Shown piece by piece: positions 17,973 through 27,478 of a DNA stretch of 64,000 bases; position 1 is the first letter of the stretch; each line of letters starts with the position of its first letter. The notes below the pieces were generated by a model. The model ran no database searches. It was given only the letters and a program-made list of their open reading frames with translations, and was not told where the DNA came from. Location of the stretch: NCBI RefSeq assembly GCF_000243275.1, contig NZ_CM001437.1:4237843-4301842 (forward strand). The letters run 5' to 3'. Source of the stretch: Myroides odoratus DSM 2801 (lineage in GTDB: Bacteria > Bacteroidota > Bacteroidia > Flavobacteriales > Flavobacteriaceae). Both the position numbers and the translations under genes were made by a program.

Positions 17973-19235
17973 TTAAAGAGGACGGTTAATTGTCATATTA
18001 TCTATCTGCTCGATCACTTCTGACATATCTTCTCCAAAAAAATCATGTGCCTTTGCTACTTCATATAGTTCAGGATAGTTTAGGGCAATACCAATAAAAG
18101 TGTAAGGAGAAATCTTTGTTTCGCTCGGTGGGAGATGTAATTCTAAAAGAGAAGTATACACCCAAATCATAGCACGTTCTTCGGGTGTGTAAAAAGGCTC
18201 TCGTTCTGTCAAATAGTTATGTACTTCGCTGTAATCTGCAGCATATTCGTTTGGAATATACTTTGTTGTCATTTGAATAAAATAGTAATTCAAAGGCACT
18301 CGAATATAAGCTTCATCTTCTTTGGCTAATTCCACAGCCGCAGCTAACATTTTTTTCTTTACAATTAGTTTTCCGTCAAATCCGCGAGAAAAGAATAGAC
18401 GATCATACATGCGATAATCCCAGCCTTCACGTGAAAGTTCACTCATCTTTTTGTATTCCTCCATGTATTTTGTTTGGATTCTTTGGTATATATCATGGCA
18501 CTCCTGAGAAAACCCTTCATAACCAAAATCTTTCACAAATTCATAAGGTAAAAAATCATATACTTTAATTAGTGCAGCTCGACTGTTGTGAAAAATATAA
18601 TTATTATATGCAAGATCATAAGAATTTACGTTATATGCATAATACTCTTTGTCATAATCATCTAAATGTTTTTCCACATAACCAGGGCTAAAACTAAAGA
18701 AATATCTATGTTCTAAATCAAAAATATAATTTCCATAGGTAAAATACAGTAACGGAACTTTATCATATCTATCCTGCATGTATACTTTAGGTGATAGTAT
18801 TAGAAAATTTTCTATTTTTTTTATTTTGGAATTACTTGAATAATCAGCATAGATATCTACGTTAAAAATTTTCATAATCTGTTGAGCAAAAATTTCTTCA
18901 CTTGGAAATTGAAATCCAAAAGATTTTAACCCCAAATAATATAGATGATTCATCAAGTTTATTTCTTCCATTTTATAATCTTCTTCAATAAATTCCTGAT
19001 CTTCAGGTAAACCTAGATTAAGATCATAAATACTTTCTAATAATTTTTGATTTTCTTCCGTTCGTCCTTCCATAACTTCAATGATTCCTTCTACTTTGTA
19101 TTGAGGCATATGCAGCCAATCCCTTTTAGGTTGTGTTAATATTTGTTCTTGTGCTATTGGTTCTTGATTTTGTTTGTTGCAATTCAGTAATGAATAACAA
19201 ATAAGCAACCATAGGGGTAGAATTATGTATTTCAT
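17973..19235 (-). CDS. Lipoprotein, candidate immunity protein (copy A)
   Basis: 420 residues with a lipoprotein signal (WLLICYSLLNC, Cys19). It is a mosaic paralogue of the protein at 16104: a divergent N-terminal ~245 residues and a nearly identical C-terminal ~172. The point of change is sharp at nucleotide level (18490), which suggests gene conversion or recombination rather than gradual drift. No toxin-like gene lies upstream; the next 416 bp toward 19652 show no convincing gene. It may be an orphan immunity gene. The family is not recognised, and a plain duplicated envelope lipoprotein is the alternative. Confidence 0.7.
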   Translation of the reverse strand: MKYIILPLWLLICYSLLNCNKQNQEPIAQEQILTQPKRDWLHMPQYKVEGIIEVMEGRTEENQKLLESIYDLNLGLPEDQEFIEEDYKMEEINLMNHLYYLGLKSFGFQFPSEEIFAQQIMKIFNVDIYADYSSNSKIKKIENFLILSPKVYMQDRYDKVPLLYFTYGNYIFDLEHRYFFSFSPGYVEKHLDDYDKEYYAYNVNSYDLAYNNYIFHNSRAALIKVYDFLPYEFVKDFGYEGFSQECHDIYQRIQTKYMEEYKKMSELSREGWDYRMYDRLFFSRGFDGKLIVKKKMLAAAVELAKEDEAYIRVPLNYYFIQMTTKYIPNEYAADYSEVHNYLTEREPFYTPEERAMIWVYTSLLELHLPPSETKISPYTFIGIALNYPELYEVAKAHDFFGEDMSEVIEQIDNMTINRPL

Positions 19236-19651
19236 AATAAGACAATAAATTCAGAGCTAAGAGATGAAGAAAGGGAAGAGTTTTGTTGGTTCATGCTTTT
19301 TGATACACCACAACAAGAATCAAACCGAAATAATGACACAAGATTCTTCAACTTTGTTTTCAATATGTATTCGTCTAGTTATATACGTTTTTTTATATAA
19401 ATAATTCGATTTGATCATATAAAAGCAAAAAACAATACCAATCCAAGGAATATATGTTGAGTAGTGAACGCAATTTCTTTGGGAGAAGTTAGTTGCTAAA
19501 TAGAACAAAAATAGGAGAGGGGCTTACAGTTAATAAAAAGCGACTCATAAAAAAACAAAAAAAGCCAAAAACAAAAGCATCCATCTAATCTTAAAATTAC
19601 TTACTTTAGCTAATTGAACAGAATTCAAACCTCGCAAAGTAATTTTATAGC
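19236..19651. other. 416-bp intergenic region
   Basis: AT-rich, with no supported gene. A 62-codon minus-strand ORF (19320-19508) has unusual composition and no start context, and was rejected. A TACTTTAG element at 19602-19609 may be the -7 box of the YfhO gene. Confidence 0.4.
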
Positions 19652-22081
19652 ATGAATGCAGTAAAAAAGTATGTACCACATCTCTTGGTGTTGGTCGGTT
19701 TTATCGTAGTAGCTTTACTCTATTTTTCACCAGTATTACAAAATAAAGTCATATATCAGTCTGATATTGTACAATATACTGGAATGGCTAAAGAACAGAA
19801 TAATTTCAGAGCCGAATTTAACGAAGAACCTTATTGGACCAATAGCGCATTTGGTGGAATGCCAACCTATCAGTTGGGAGCCAAGTATCCCTATAACTTC
19901 GTTAAGCATTTAGATACAGCGATTCGATTTTTACCGCGTCCTGCCGATTATTTATTTCTTTACTTCATCGGATTTTATGCTTTAATGATGGCCTTAGGGG
20001 TTCGTCCGTTAAAAGCTTTTATAGGATCTTTAGCGTTTGGATTTTCTACTTACTTAATCATTATCCTAGGTGTGGGACACAATGCCAAAGCACATGCCAT
20101 TGCTTATATGCCTATGGTCGTTGCAGGGGTGTTGCTCGTATTTAGAAAAAAATATGTTGCTGGAGGAATCTTAACTGTTCTCGCCGCAGCGCTGGAAATC
20201 AGTGCCAATCACTTCCAAATGACCTATTATTTGCTGTTGTTTCTTCTGGTAGTAGCCATCGCTTATACCTATGAATATAGCAAAGCCAAAGATTGGAAAG
20301 GCTTAGGTATCGCTTATGGTATTCTTATAGGGGCAGCGGTATTGAGCATTGGAGCAAATGCAACCAATATTATGGCCACTGCAGAATATACGAAGTTTAG
20401 TACACGAAGTTCAAGTGAGTTGACGTATGAACCTGATGGTTCTCCTAAAACGTCTTCCAATGCAATGAGTTACGATTATATTACAGAATATAGTTATGGC
20501 GTTTTCGAGAGTTTAAATCTAATTGCACCTCGATTAACGGGTGGGGCTAATAATGAAGCCCTTGAAAAAGACAATGCGGTATATCGCTATTTCACGTCTA
20601 TTGGAGCTAATCCACAGCAAGCACAAGACATGAGTAAACAAGCACCAACGTATTGGGGAGATCAGCCTATTGTAGCTGCGCCAGCCTATATTGGAGCTGT
20701 TGTATTCTTCTTATTTGTCTTGGGTATGTTTACAGAAAAACGCAAATTGAAGTATATTTTCTTTGTTGGAGCGTTGATGGCACTAATCTTATCTTGGGGT
20801 AAAAACTTTGCGGTGGTTACAAATCTATTCATTGATTTTGTACCGATGTACAACAAGTTTAGAGCGGTATCTTCTATTCAGGTTATCTTGGAAATGTGTA
20901 TTCCTGTACTAGCTGTATTAGGACTTTATAACTTCTTTAAACTGGATCAAAAACAACAAATTGATGCACTGAAGAAATCTGGTTTTATTGCAGGTGGAAT
21001 CTTGGTATTCTTGTTTGCAATTAAAGGAACACTTTCTTTCACGGGGTTAAATGACGACTATTACCGCATGGCCTATGGAGAAGTAGGACCTGGGTTTATT
21101 CGCGCCTTGATTGAAGAGCGAAAAGCAATGTATACGAGTGATTTGATTCGTTCGTTCTTGTTGATTTTAGCTACAGCGGCCATTTTATTTTTATTTGCAA
21201 AAGACAAAATGAAAGAAATGTATGCTTTGGTTATTATCGGGTGTTTATTGGTGGGAGATTTAGTGATGGTAGATCGCAAATACGTCAATGATGAATCATT
21301 TGTAGCGGCGAGAAAAATGCAAGAACCTTTTGATATCACACAAGCAGATAAACAAATTTTAAATGATCCAACACACTTTAGAGTATTTGATACGCAAGGG
21401 GGATTAAATAGTGCGAAAGCGTCTTATTTCCATCAGTCTTTAGGAGGATATCATGCAGCTAAACCAAGAAGAATTCAGCAGTTGGCGGATTACCAAATGA
21501 GTAAAAATCCGATGGCAGTATTTAATATGATGAATGTTAAATATGTGATTCAAGCGGATGAAGAAGGACGTAGTGTAGCGATGTTAAACAACGAAGCAAA
21601 TGGAAATGCTTGGTTTGTTTCAGCTGTTCAAAAAGTAACTACTCCAGATCAGGAGATGAAAGCGTTGAGTGACCTCAACACAAAAACAACAGCAGTATTG
21701 AATACGAATGCGTTTACACAAGCAGTAAAAGATACGTATACTGTTGATTCTTTAGCTTCTATTAAGCTTGTATCTTATAAGGCTAATCAATTAGTGTATG
21801 AAGCAGAAAATACAAATGAAGGTTTGGCTGTGTTTTCAGAGGTTTATTATCCGCAGGGATGGATAGCTAAAGTTGATGGACAGGAAGTGCCTATTTTAGC
21901 TGTAGATTATGTCTTGCGTGCAATTGAATTACCTCAAGGGAAACATACGGTTGAATTTACGTTTGAGCCTCAGGTAGTCAAAACGGGAAGTCGAATTGCC
22001 TTAGCTAGTACGCTGTTGATTTTATTAGCCTCTGCTGGAGCAATAGGTTGGTCAATGAAGAAAAAAAGAAAAGAAGAATAA
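19652..22081 (+). CDS. YfhO family membrane protein
   Basis: 809 residues: about a dozen membrane segments in the first ~530 residues, then a large extracytoplasmic C-terminal domain, with a last membrane helix (about 780-800) and a basic tail (KKKRKEE). It matches the YfhO family, GT-C-like proteins linked to glycosylation of cell-envelope polymers in Firmicutes. The motif YQSDIVQYTGM lies in the first loop, near the position of the acidic catalytic site of GT-C enzymes. A glycosyltransferase gene follows 20 bp downstream, which supports a role in surface polysaccharide or glycoprotein assembly. The acceptor is unknown. Confidence 0.88.
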   Translation: MNAVKKYVPHLLVLVGFIVVALLYFSPVLQNKVIYQSDIVQYTGMAKEQNNFRAEFNEEPYWTNSAFGGMPTYQLGAKYPYNFVKHLDTAIRFLPRPADYLFLYFIGFYALMMALGVRPLKAFIGSLAFGFSTYLIIILGVGHNAKAHAIAYMPMVVAGVLLVFRKKYVAGGILTVLAAALEISANHFQMTYYLLLFLLVVAIAYTYEYSKAKDWKGLGIAYGILIGAAVLSIGANATNIMATAEYTKFSTRSSSELTYEPDGSPKTSSNAMSYDYITEYSYGVFESLNLIAPRLTGGANNEALEKDNAVYRYFTSIGANPQQAQDMSKQAPTYWGDQPIVAAPAYIGAVVFFLFVLGMFTEKRKLKYIFFVGALMALILSWGKNFAVVTNLFIDFVPMYNKFRAVSSIQVILEMCIPVLAVLGLYNFFKLDQKQQIDALKKSGFIAGGILVFLFAIKGTLSFTGLNDDYYRMAYGEVGPGFIRALIEERKAMYTSDLIRSFLLILATAAILFLFAKDKMKEMYALVIIGCLLVGDLVMVDRKYVNDESFVAARKMQEPFDITQADKQILNDPTHFRVFDTQGGLNSAKASYFHQSLGGYHAAKPRRIQQLADYQMSKNPMAVFNMMNVKYVIQADEEGRSVAMLNNEANGNAWFVSAVQKVTTPDQEMKALSDLNTKTTAVLNTNAFTQAVKDTYTVDSLASIKLVSYKANQLVYEAENTNEGLAVFSEVYYPQGWIAKVDGQEVPILAVDYVLRAIELPQGKHTVEFTFEPQVVKTGSRIALASTLLILLASAGAIGWSMKKKRKEE

Positions 22082-22101
22082 ATTAGGATGTAGGAGATAA
22101 A

Positions 22102-23412
22102 ATGGAAATGAAAAAAGAAAAGAAGAAAGTATTAATTATCTGTTATTATTGGCCTCCAGCAGGTGGCCCAGGGGTACAACGTTGGCTGAAATTTGTCAAG
22201 TATCTCCCAGATTTTAATATAGAACCCATTGTGTATGTACCAGATGGAGCTAATTATCCGTTGATTGATACGCAGCTAGAACAAGAAGTTGATCCTTCGA
22301 TTACGATTCTTCGACATAAAATCAAAGAGCCTTATGGATTAGCAAAGAAATTGGCGGGACAACGAGCACAAACAATGAGCTCAGGTATGATTCCCCAAGT
22401 TCGCAATCAATCAAAATGGGATAAATTGCTGTTGTGGATTAGAGGGAATATGTTTATTCCAGATGCGCGTATTGGTTGGGTTAAGCCTTCAGTGGCATAT
22501 CTAAAAGACTACTTAAAACAGCATCCTGATATTGATACCATCATTACGACAGGACCTCCTCATAGTGTACACTTGATTGGATTGGCTTTGAAGAAGAAAC
22601 TGAATATTAAATGGTTTGCTGATTTTAGAGATCCTTGGACAACAATAGGTTATCATAAGGAACTTAAACTATCAGATCAAGCAAAGGAAAAACATATTGC
22701 CCTAGAACGCGACGTGTTGAATACAGCGGATCAGTTGATTGTAACGAGTAAAACGACGCGTAAAGAATTTGAAACCAAAACAGATAAACCGATTGCCATT
22801 ATCACCAATGGCTATGATGTGGTGCATTTAGGAAAAATTCCACTAGATGAAAAATTTACGTTGGCCCATATTGGATCTTTTCTTTCGAATCGAAACCCAA
22901 GGGTGTTGTGGAAAGCCATCAGTGAGTTGAGAAGAGAAAACCAAGCCTTCAAAGAAGCCTTTGAACTGAAGTTAATAGGAAAAATAAGCGAGGATATTCT
23001 GCACACGTTAGAAGAGTTCAAGCTACTAGAATGTACGGATAATAGGGGATATGTTGAGAACCAAGAAGCGCTGAGACAAATGCGTGCTTCTCAGGTTTTG
23101 TTACTCGTTGAGATTGATTCTGATGATACGAGAGCGATTATTCCTGGTAAGCTATTTGAATATATGGCAGCAGAACGTCCGATTCTTGCAATTGGTCCAG
23201 AAGAATCGGATTTCTTTGAAATCATTCAACAAACCAATGTAGGACGAAATGCCTTGTACAGTGAGAAAGATAAAATACGTGAAATCTTAATGCAGTATTT
23301 TGAACAATATCAGAATAAGCAATTACAAGTACACGCTATGGGCTTACAGTATTTTGGTCGAAAACGCTTGACAGAACGCTTGGTAAGTGTTTTAGGAGGA
23401 GATGGGAAATAA
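22102..23412 (+). CDS. Glycosyltransferase family 4-like protein
   Basis: 436 residues, probably a cytoplasmic GT-B fold enzyme. The N-terminal nucleotide-fold half has YYWPPAGGPGVQRW at about residues 16-29, a glycine-rich acceptor-side motif common in Bacteroidota family-4 enzymes. The C-terminal half carries the donor-binding segment (PGKLFEYMAAERPILAIG) at about 350-367, with the usual Glu. The sugar specificity is unknown. It probably forms an operon with the YfhO-family gene just upstream. Confidence 0.9.
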   Translation: MEMKKEKKKVLIICYYWPPAGGPGVQRWLKFVKYLPDFNIEPIVYVPDGANYPLIDTQLEQEVDPSITILRHKIKEPYGLAKKLAGQRAQTMSSGMIPQVRNQSKWDKLLLWIRGNMFIPDARIGWVKPSVAYLKDYLKQHPDIDTIITTGPPHSVHLIGLALKKKLNIKWFADFRDPWTTIGYHKELKLSDQAKEKHIALERDVLNTADQLIVTSKTTRKEFETKTDKPIAIITNGYDVVHLGKIPLDEKFTLAHIGSFLSNRNPRVLWKAISELRRENQAFKEAFELKLIGKISEDILHTLEEFKLLECTDNRGYVENQEALRQMRASQVLLLVEIDSDDTRAIIPGKLFEYMAAERPILAIGPEESDFFEIIQQTNVGRNALYSEKDKIREILMQYFEQYQNKQLQVHAMGLQYFGRKRLTERLVSVLGGDGK

Positions 23413-23415
23413 ATA

Positions 23416-23467
23416 AGGTTATGAGTTAAAGGTTATGGGAAATAAGTTAGGTGAGATGAGTGAGCAC
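23416..23467 (+). repeat. Degenerate GGTTATGAG/GGTGAG repeat after the glycosyltransferase gene
   Basis: Low-complexity sequence directly after the stop, made of GGTTATGAGTT, GGTTATGGG and GGTGAGATGAGTGAG. An inverted relative sits directly after uvrA (23751-23813), so each of the two convergent genes is followed by it in its own sense orientation. Confidence 0.55.
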
Positions 23468-23550
23468 CAAAACAAATGTAAAATCTGTTAGATCAATGGG
23501 GGTTGAGTGTTTTTAATTTAAACAAGATTTATTTCTTGATAGTAAAGAAA

Positions 23551-23588
23551 AAAAAAGAAGTTCTGATTTTTATCAGAACTTCTTTTTT
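23551..23588. terminator. Strong bidirectional terminator
   Basis: The 11-bp stem GAAGTTCTGAT/ATCAGAACTTC with a T4 loop is extended by A6/T6 on the outside. It lies between convergent genes and can end both. Confidence 0.85.
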
Positions 23589-23750
23589 AGTTTAAGATTT
23601 GAGGATCTATTTCTGTTTGATAAGGAGAAATTAGACTGTTTTTCTATTCTCAAACCTTATATATTATTAGCTGGATAATAGTTCCAGTTGTCAGCACTCA
23701 ACATAATATGCGATCAGGAAATACGAAGGTATACTTTGTAATTGAAAATT

Positions 23751-23813
23751 CACTCATCACCCATCACTCATCACTCATCACCATCATAACCCATAACCTC
23801 ATAACTCATACCT
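23751..23813. repeat. Degenerate 7-base tandem repeat (ACTCATC type)
   Basis: Units ACTCATC, ACCCATC, ACTCATC, ACTCATC and ACCATC are followed by ATAACCC, ATAACCTC and ATAACTC. It ends at the uvrA stop codon. The remainder of the 399-bp intergenic region (23413-23811) shows only the terminator at 23551 and no gene. Confidence 0.7.
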
Positions 23814-26622
23814 ATTTCAATTTATTTTTCAAGTATTGTCCTGTACTAGATGCAGCACATTGAGCCACTTCTTCTGGTGTTCCAAAAGCAATCAACTGAC
23901 CGCCATTTTCTCCTCCTTCAGGGCCGATATCCACGATGTAATCAGCACATTTGATTAGATCCAAATTGTGTTCAATAACGAGAATCGAGTGTCCTTTATC
24001 AATCAAAGCATTAAAGGCAGTCAATAATTTTTTAATGTCGTGAAAATGCAATCCAGTTGTCGGCTCATCAAAGACAAAAAGTACCTTTTCTCTTGTTGAT
24101 CCTGCCAGTAAGAAGGAAGCTAATTTAATACGTTGCGCCTCACCACCCGAAAGTGTAGAAGACGATTGTCCCAATTGGACATATCCCAATCCTACATCTT
24201 GTAACGGCTGCAAACGCATAGCAATTTTGGTTTGGTTGTATTGTTTGAAAAAGGCTAAAGCATCATCAATCGTCATACATAAGATATCGTCGATGTTCTT
24301 TCCTTCAAAGTTTACCTCAAGTACTTCTTTCTTAAAGCGTTTTCCATGACAAGCTTCACATTCCAAATGAACGTCGGCCATAAATTGCATTTCTACCGTT
24401 ACATTTCCTTCTCCTTTACATACTTCACATCGACCACCATCGACGTTAAAAGAGAAGTGTTTCGGTTGGTATCCTCTTAATTTAGAAGTATTTTGTTTGG
24501 CGTATAAATCTCGAATCTCATCATACGCTTTAATATAAGTTACTGGATTAGAACGCGAACTTCTACCGATTGGATTTTGATCTACGTATTCAATTTGTTT
24601 GATGTGCTCAAATTTACCTTCTAAAGCAGTGAATTGTCCTGGTTTATCACTTAAACCTGTTAGTTTTTTCTGTAAAGCAGGGAATAGAATACGCTTAACT
24701 AACGTACTTTTTCCACTTCCAGATACTCCCGTAATAACGGTTAAGCAATCCAAAGGGAAACGAACGTCAATATTTTTTAAGTTGTGTTCTCTTGCTCCAA
24801 TAATATCAATATAATGCTTGTAGCTTCTTCGTTTTTTAGGCACTTCAATCGCCATTGTCCCATTGAGGTATTGAGCCGTTAAGGAATCCGATTTCAAAAT
24901 CTCAGCTAATGTTCCTTGCGCCACTAATTCTCCACCAAAAGTACCTGCTTCAGGTCCGATATCGATAATTTGATCTGCTGCTTGCATAATCTCTTCATCG
25001 TGCTCTACAATGATAACTGTATTTCCTAATGCTTGAAGTTGTTTCAAGACATGAATCAATTTCTCTCCGTCCTTCGGGTGTAATCCAATACTAGGTTCAT
25101 CCAGAATATACATAGAACCGACTAAACTACTTCCTAAAGAGGTAGCTAAATTAATACGTTGAGATTCCCCTCCGGATAAGGTAGATGAATTTCGATTCAA
25201 CGTCAAGTAAGCCAACCCAACATTCAATAGAAAACCTAAACGGTTATTGATTTCAATCAACAAGCGTTTGGCTACTTGTTGTTCATATTCATTTAGTTGT
25301 AAGTCCTTAAAGAATCCCAACAATTTTTCAATCGGCATATCCACTAAGTCAGAAACAGTTTTTCCACCAATTTTGACATAATTAGCCTCAATTCTCAAGC
25401 GTTTTCCCTTACAAGTCGGACATTTCGTTTTTCCTCTATATCTCGATAGCAAGACGCGGTTTTGAATCTTATAATTTTTCTCTTCAAGTTCTTGAAAAAA
25501 GGCATTTAAACCGGTAAAGTATTCATTTCCTTCCCATAGTAACGCCATTTCTTCTGCAGTAAGCTGAAAGATAGGACGATGGATGGGGAAGTCGAATTTA
25601 TACGCATGTTGCACCAATTGATCGCGATACCATCCCATGGATTCTCCACGCCAAGGGAATACGGCATTTTCATAAACCGATAAGCCGGTATTAGGGAAAA
25701 CCAATTCTTCATCAATACCAATCACATTTCCATAGCCATCACACGTTGGGCAAGCGCCGTATGGATTATTAAAGCTGAATAAATGAATATTAGGCTCTAA
25801 AAAGGTCAGTCCATCAAGTTCAAAGCGATTGCTAAATTCATGTTGGGTAGTACCTTCCAAAGCGCGAACATAACACGTTCCTTTGCCTTCAAAAAAGGCA
25901 GTTTCAATAGCATCTCCCAAGCGATTGAAAAACTCATCGGTATCTTTAACTACAATACGATCCACAATAAGCAATACATCCGTAATGGCAAATTGATTGA
26001 TCAAGTCTTCTTCGAGTTGTAAAAATTCGTCTAATCGAACTGTTTCTCCTTTTACTAATAAACGCGCATATCCCTGTTTCAATAAAACAGCTAAATGTTC
26101 TGCTAAAGAGCGACCTTCTTCAAAAAGTAAAGGTGCCAATAAGAGCCATTTACTCTCTAGGGGTAACGATTGAATCAATTGAATGACATCCGTTACGGTG
26201 TCTTTTTTTACCTCTTGGCCAGAAATAGGGGAATAGGTACGTCCAATTCGCGCAAATAACAATTTAATATAATCGTAGATTTCGGTGGATGTTCCCACTG
26301 TTGATCGCGCATTGGTCGTATTGACTTTCTGTTCAATAGCAATAGCAGGAGCAATCCCTTTGATGTATTCCACCTTTGGCTTATCAATACGGCCTAAGAA
26401 CTGACGCGCATAAGAAGATAAACTCTCCACATAGCGGCGTTGCCCTTCGGCATAAAGCGTATCAAAGGCCAAAGATGATTTCCCAGAGCCAGAAAGCCCT
26501 GTGATAACCACCATTTGATTTCTCGGGATGACAACATCTATATGCTTTAAATTATGCAGATGTGCACCTTTAATTATAATATTGTGTTTAGGATCTAGTT
26601 TAGAAAAATCTATTTTAGACAT
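23812..26622 (-). CDS. uvrA: Excinuclease ABC subunit A
   Basis: 936 residues from ATG 26622 (MSKIDFSKLD). This is the damage-recognition ATPase of nucleotide excision repair. It has two ABC modules: Walker A GLSGSGKSSL near residue 42, GVSGSGKSTL in the second module, and signatures LSGGESQRI and LSGGEAQRI. Zinc-binding cysteines include CPTCDGYG, CPTCKGK and CEVCKGEGN with CEACHGKRF. The frame is open to an ATG at 26646, but a -7 box (26646-26653) overlaps that codon, so the inner start is used. It is monocistronic. Confidence 0.97.
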   Translation of the reverse strand: MSKIDFSKLDPKHNIIIKGAHLHNLKHIDVVIPRNQMVVITGLSGSGKSSLAFDTLYAEGQRRYVESLSSYARQFLGRIDKPKVEYIKGIAPAIAIEQKVNTTNARSTVGTSTEIYDYIKLLFARIGRTYSPISGQEVKKDTVTDVIQLIQSLPLESKWLLLAPLLFEEGRSLAEHLAVLLKQGYARLLVKGETVRLDEFLQLEEDLINQFAITDVLLIVDRIVVKDTDEFFNRLGDAIETAFFEGKGTCYVRALEGTTQHEFSNRFELDGLTFLEPNIHLFSFNNPYGACPTCDGYGNVIGIDEELVFPNTGLSVYENAVFPWRGESMGWYRDQLVQHAYKFDFPIHRPIFQLTAEEMALLWEGNEYFTGLNAFFQELEEKNYKIQNRVLLSRYRGKTKCPTCKGKRLRIEANYVKIGGKTVSDLVDMPIEKLLGFFKDLQLNEYEQQVAKRLLIEINNRLGFLLNVGLAYLTLNRNSSTLSGGESQRINLATSLGSSLVGSMYILDEPSIGLHPKDGEKLIHVLKQLQALGNTVIIVEHDEEIMQAADQIIDIGPEAGTFGGELVAQGTLAEILKSDSLTAQYLNGTMAIEVPKKRRSYKHYIDIIGAREHNLKNIDVRFPLDCLTVITGVSGSGKSTLVKRILFPALQKKLTGLSDKPGQFTALEGKFEHIKQIEYVDQNPIGRSSRSNPVTYIKAYDEIRDLYAKQNTSKLRGYQPKHFSFNVDGGRCEVCKGEGNVTVEMQFMADVHLECEACHGKRFKKEVLEVNFEGKNIDDILCMTIDDALAFFKQYNQTKIAMRLQPLQDVGLGYVQLGQSSSTLSGGEAQRIKLASFLLAGSTREKVLFVFDEPTTGLHFHDIKKLLTAFNALIDKGHSILVIEHNLDLIKCADYIVDIGPEGGENGGQLIAFGTPEEVAQCAASSTGQYLKNKLK

Positions 26623-26645
26623 AGGAGATTCGTGTATTTGAAACA

Positions 26646-26653
26646 CAAAAATA
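26646..26653 (-). promoter_or_regulatory. -7 box for uvrA
   Basis: TATTTTTG on the minus strand, 23 bp before ATG 26622. It overlaps the alternative start at 26646 and so decides against it. Confidence 0.55.
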
Positions 26654-26727
26654 CGCTTTTATCTTTGTTTATGAAATGCTTTTGGCAGTAAAGAATACGC
26701 ATGGTGTTTAACATTTTTTTAAAACTA

Positions 26728-26759
26728 TTGTTTTTAACAAAATATTTTATATATATTTG
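26728..26759 (+). promoter_or_regulatory. Promoter of the sigma factor gene
   Basis: TTG at 26728-26730 and TATATTTG at 26752-26759 are separated by 21 bp, close to the Bacteroidota -33/-7 spacing. The predicted leader is about 80 bases. Confidence 0.6.
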
Positions 26760-26844
26760 TAGCACTTAACCGATAAATACAAGTGCCTATATAACAGAAA
26801 TACTTTTTTAGAAATGAATAAAACAGCTATAAAAGAATTTTGTT

Positions 26845-27429
26845 ATGGAATTAATTCAATTACCAGATGCAACTTTAGTGCATCACTATGTAGGAGGCAA
26901 TGAGCAGGCGCTTGAAATTTTGATCAAAAGACATCAAGCTAAAATTTTTGGATTTATTTTCACTAAGTTAGATGATGTTGAACTAACCAATGATATTTTT
27001 CAAGATACCTTTATCAAGGTAATTAATACCCTCAAAACAGGAAAGTACAACGAAGAAGGAAAGTTTATTTCTTGGGTAATGCGTATTGCACACAACTTGA
27101 TTATGGACCACTATCGCAAAGAAAAACGAGTGATTATCCACAATGATAGTGCACAAACCCCATTTTTTACTTTTTTAAAAGATGATAGTGAAACTATAGA
27201 AGAAACATTAATCAGCCATCAAATCACGGAAGACTTACAACAGTTGATTTTGGAATTACCTGAAGATCAGCAAGAAGTAATTCGCATGCGCTTGTATCAA
27301 GATTTGAGTTTCAAAGAAATTGCTGAAGTAACAGATGTTAGTATTAATACAGCTTTAGGAAGAATGCGTTATGCCATCATCAATTTGAGAAGATTAATGG
27401 AAAAAAAACAAATTTCACTAAGCCTATAA
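26845..27429 (+). CDS. Sigma-70 family (ECF-type) RNA polymerase sigma factor
   Basis: 194 residues with region 2 (DIFQDTFIKV at about 50-59, WVMRIAHNLIMDHYR at about 73-87) and region 4 (LPEDQQEVIRMRLYQDLS, then a helix-turn-helix KEIAEVTDVSINTALGRMR). There is no region 1.1 or 3, so it is ECF-type. No anti-sigma factor gene is adjacent. Instead a 51-codon ORF follows 49 bp downstream before a strong terminator. The regulon is unknown. Confidence 0.93.
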   Translation: MELIQLPDATLVHHYVGGNEQALEILIKRHQAKIFGFIFTKLDDVELTNDIFQDTFIKVINTLKTGKYNEEGKFISWVMRIAHNLIMDHYRKEKRVIIHNDSAQTPFFTFLKDDSETIEETLISHQITEDLQQLILELPEDQQEVIRMRLYQDLSFKEIAEVTDVSINTALGRMRYAIINLRRLMEKKQISLSL

Positions 27430-27478
27430 TAAAATCTCAGTTTGCGCGTTTTTAAAAGTGGAAGCTAACAGATTTTAT

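Larger units (their letters stand above)
17700..18490. repeat. Tandem duplication, right copy
   Basis: The second copy of the 789-bp block at 15833. Its left edge is the join with the peptidase fragment (at 17699/17700). Its right edge falls inside the lipoprotein gene at 17973, after the sequence TTGGATTCTTTGGTAT. Confidence 0.9.

Noticed and set aside
19320..19508. 62-codon minus-strand ORF upstream of the lipoprotein gene
   Set aside because: Short, odd composition, no -7 box, no similarity to the duplicated locus.
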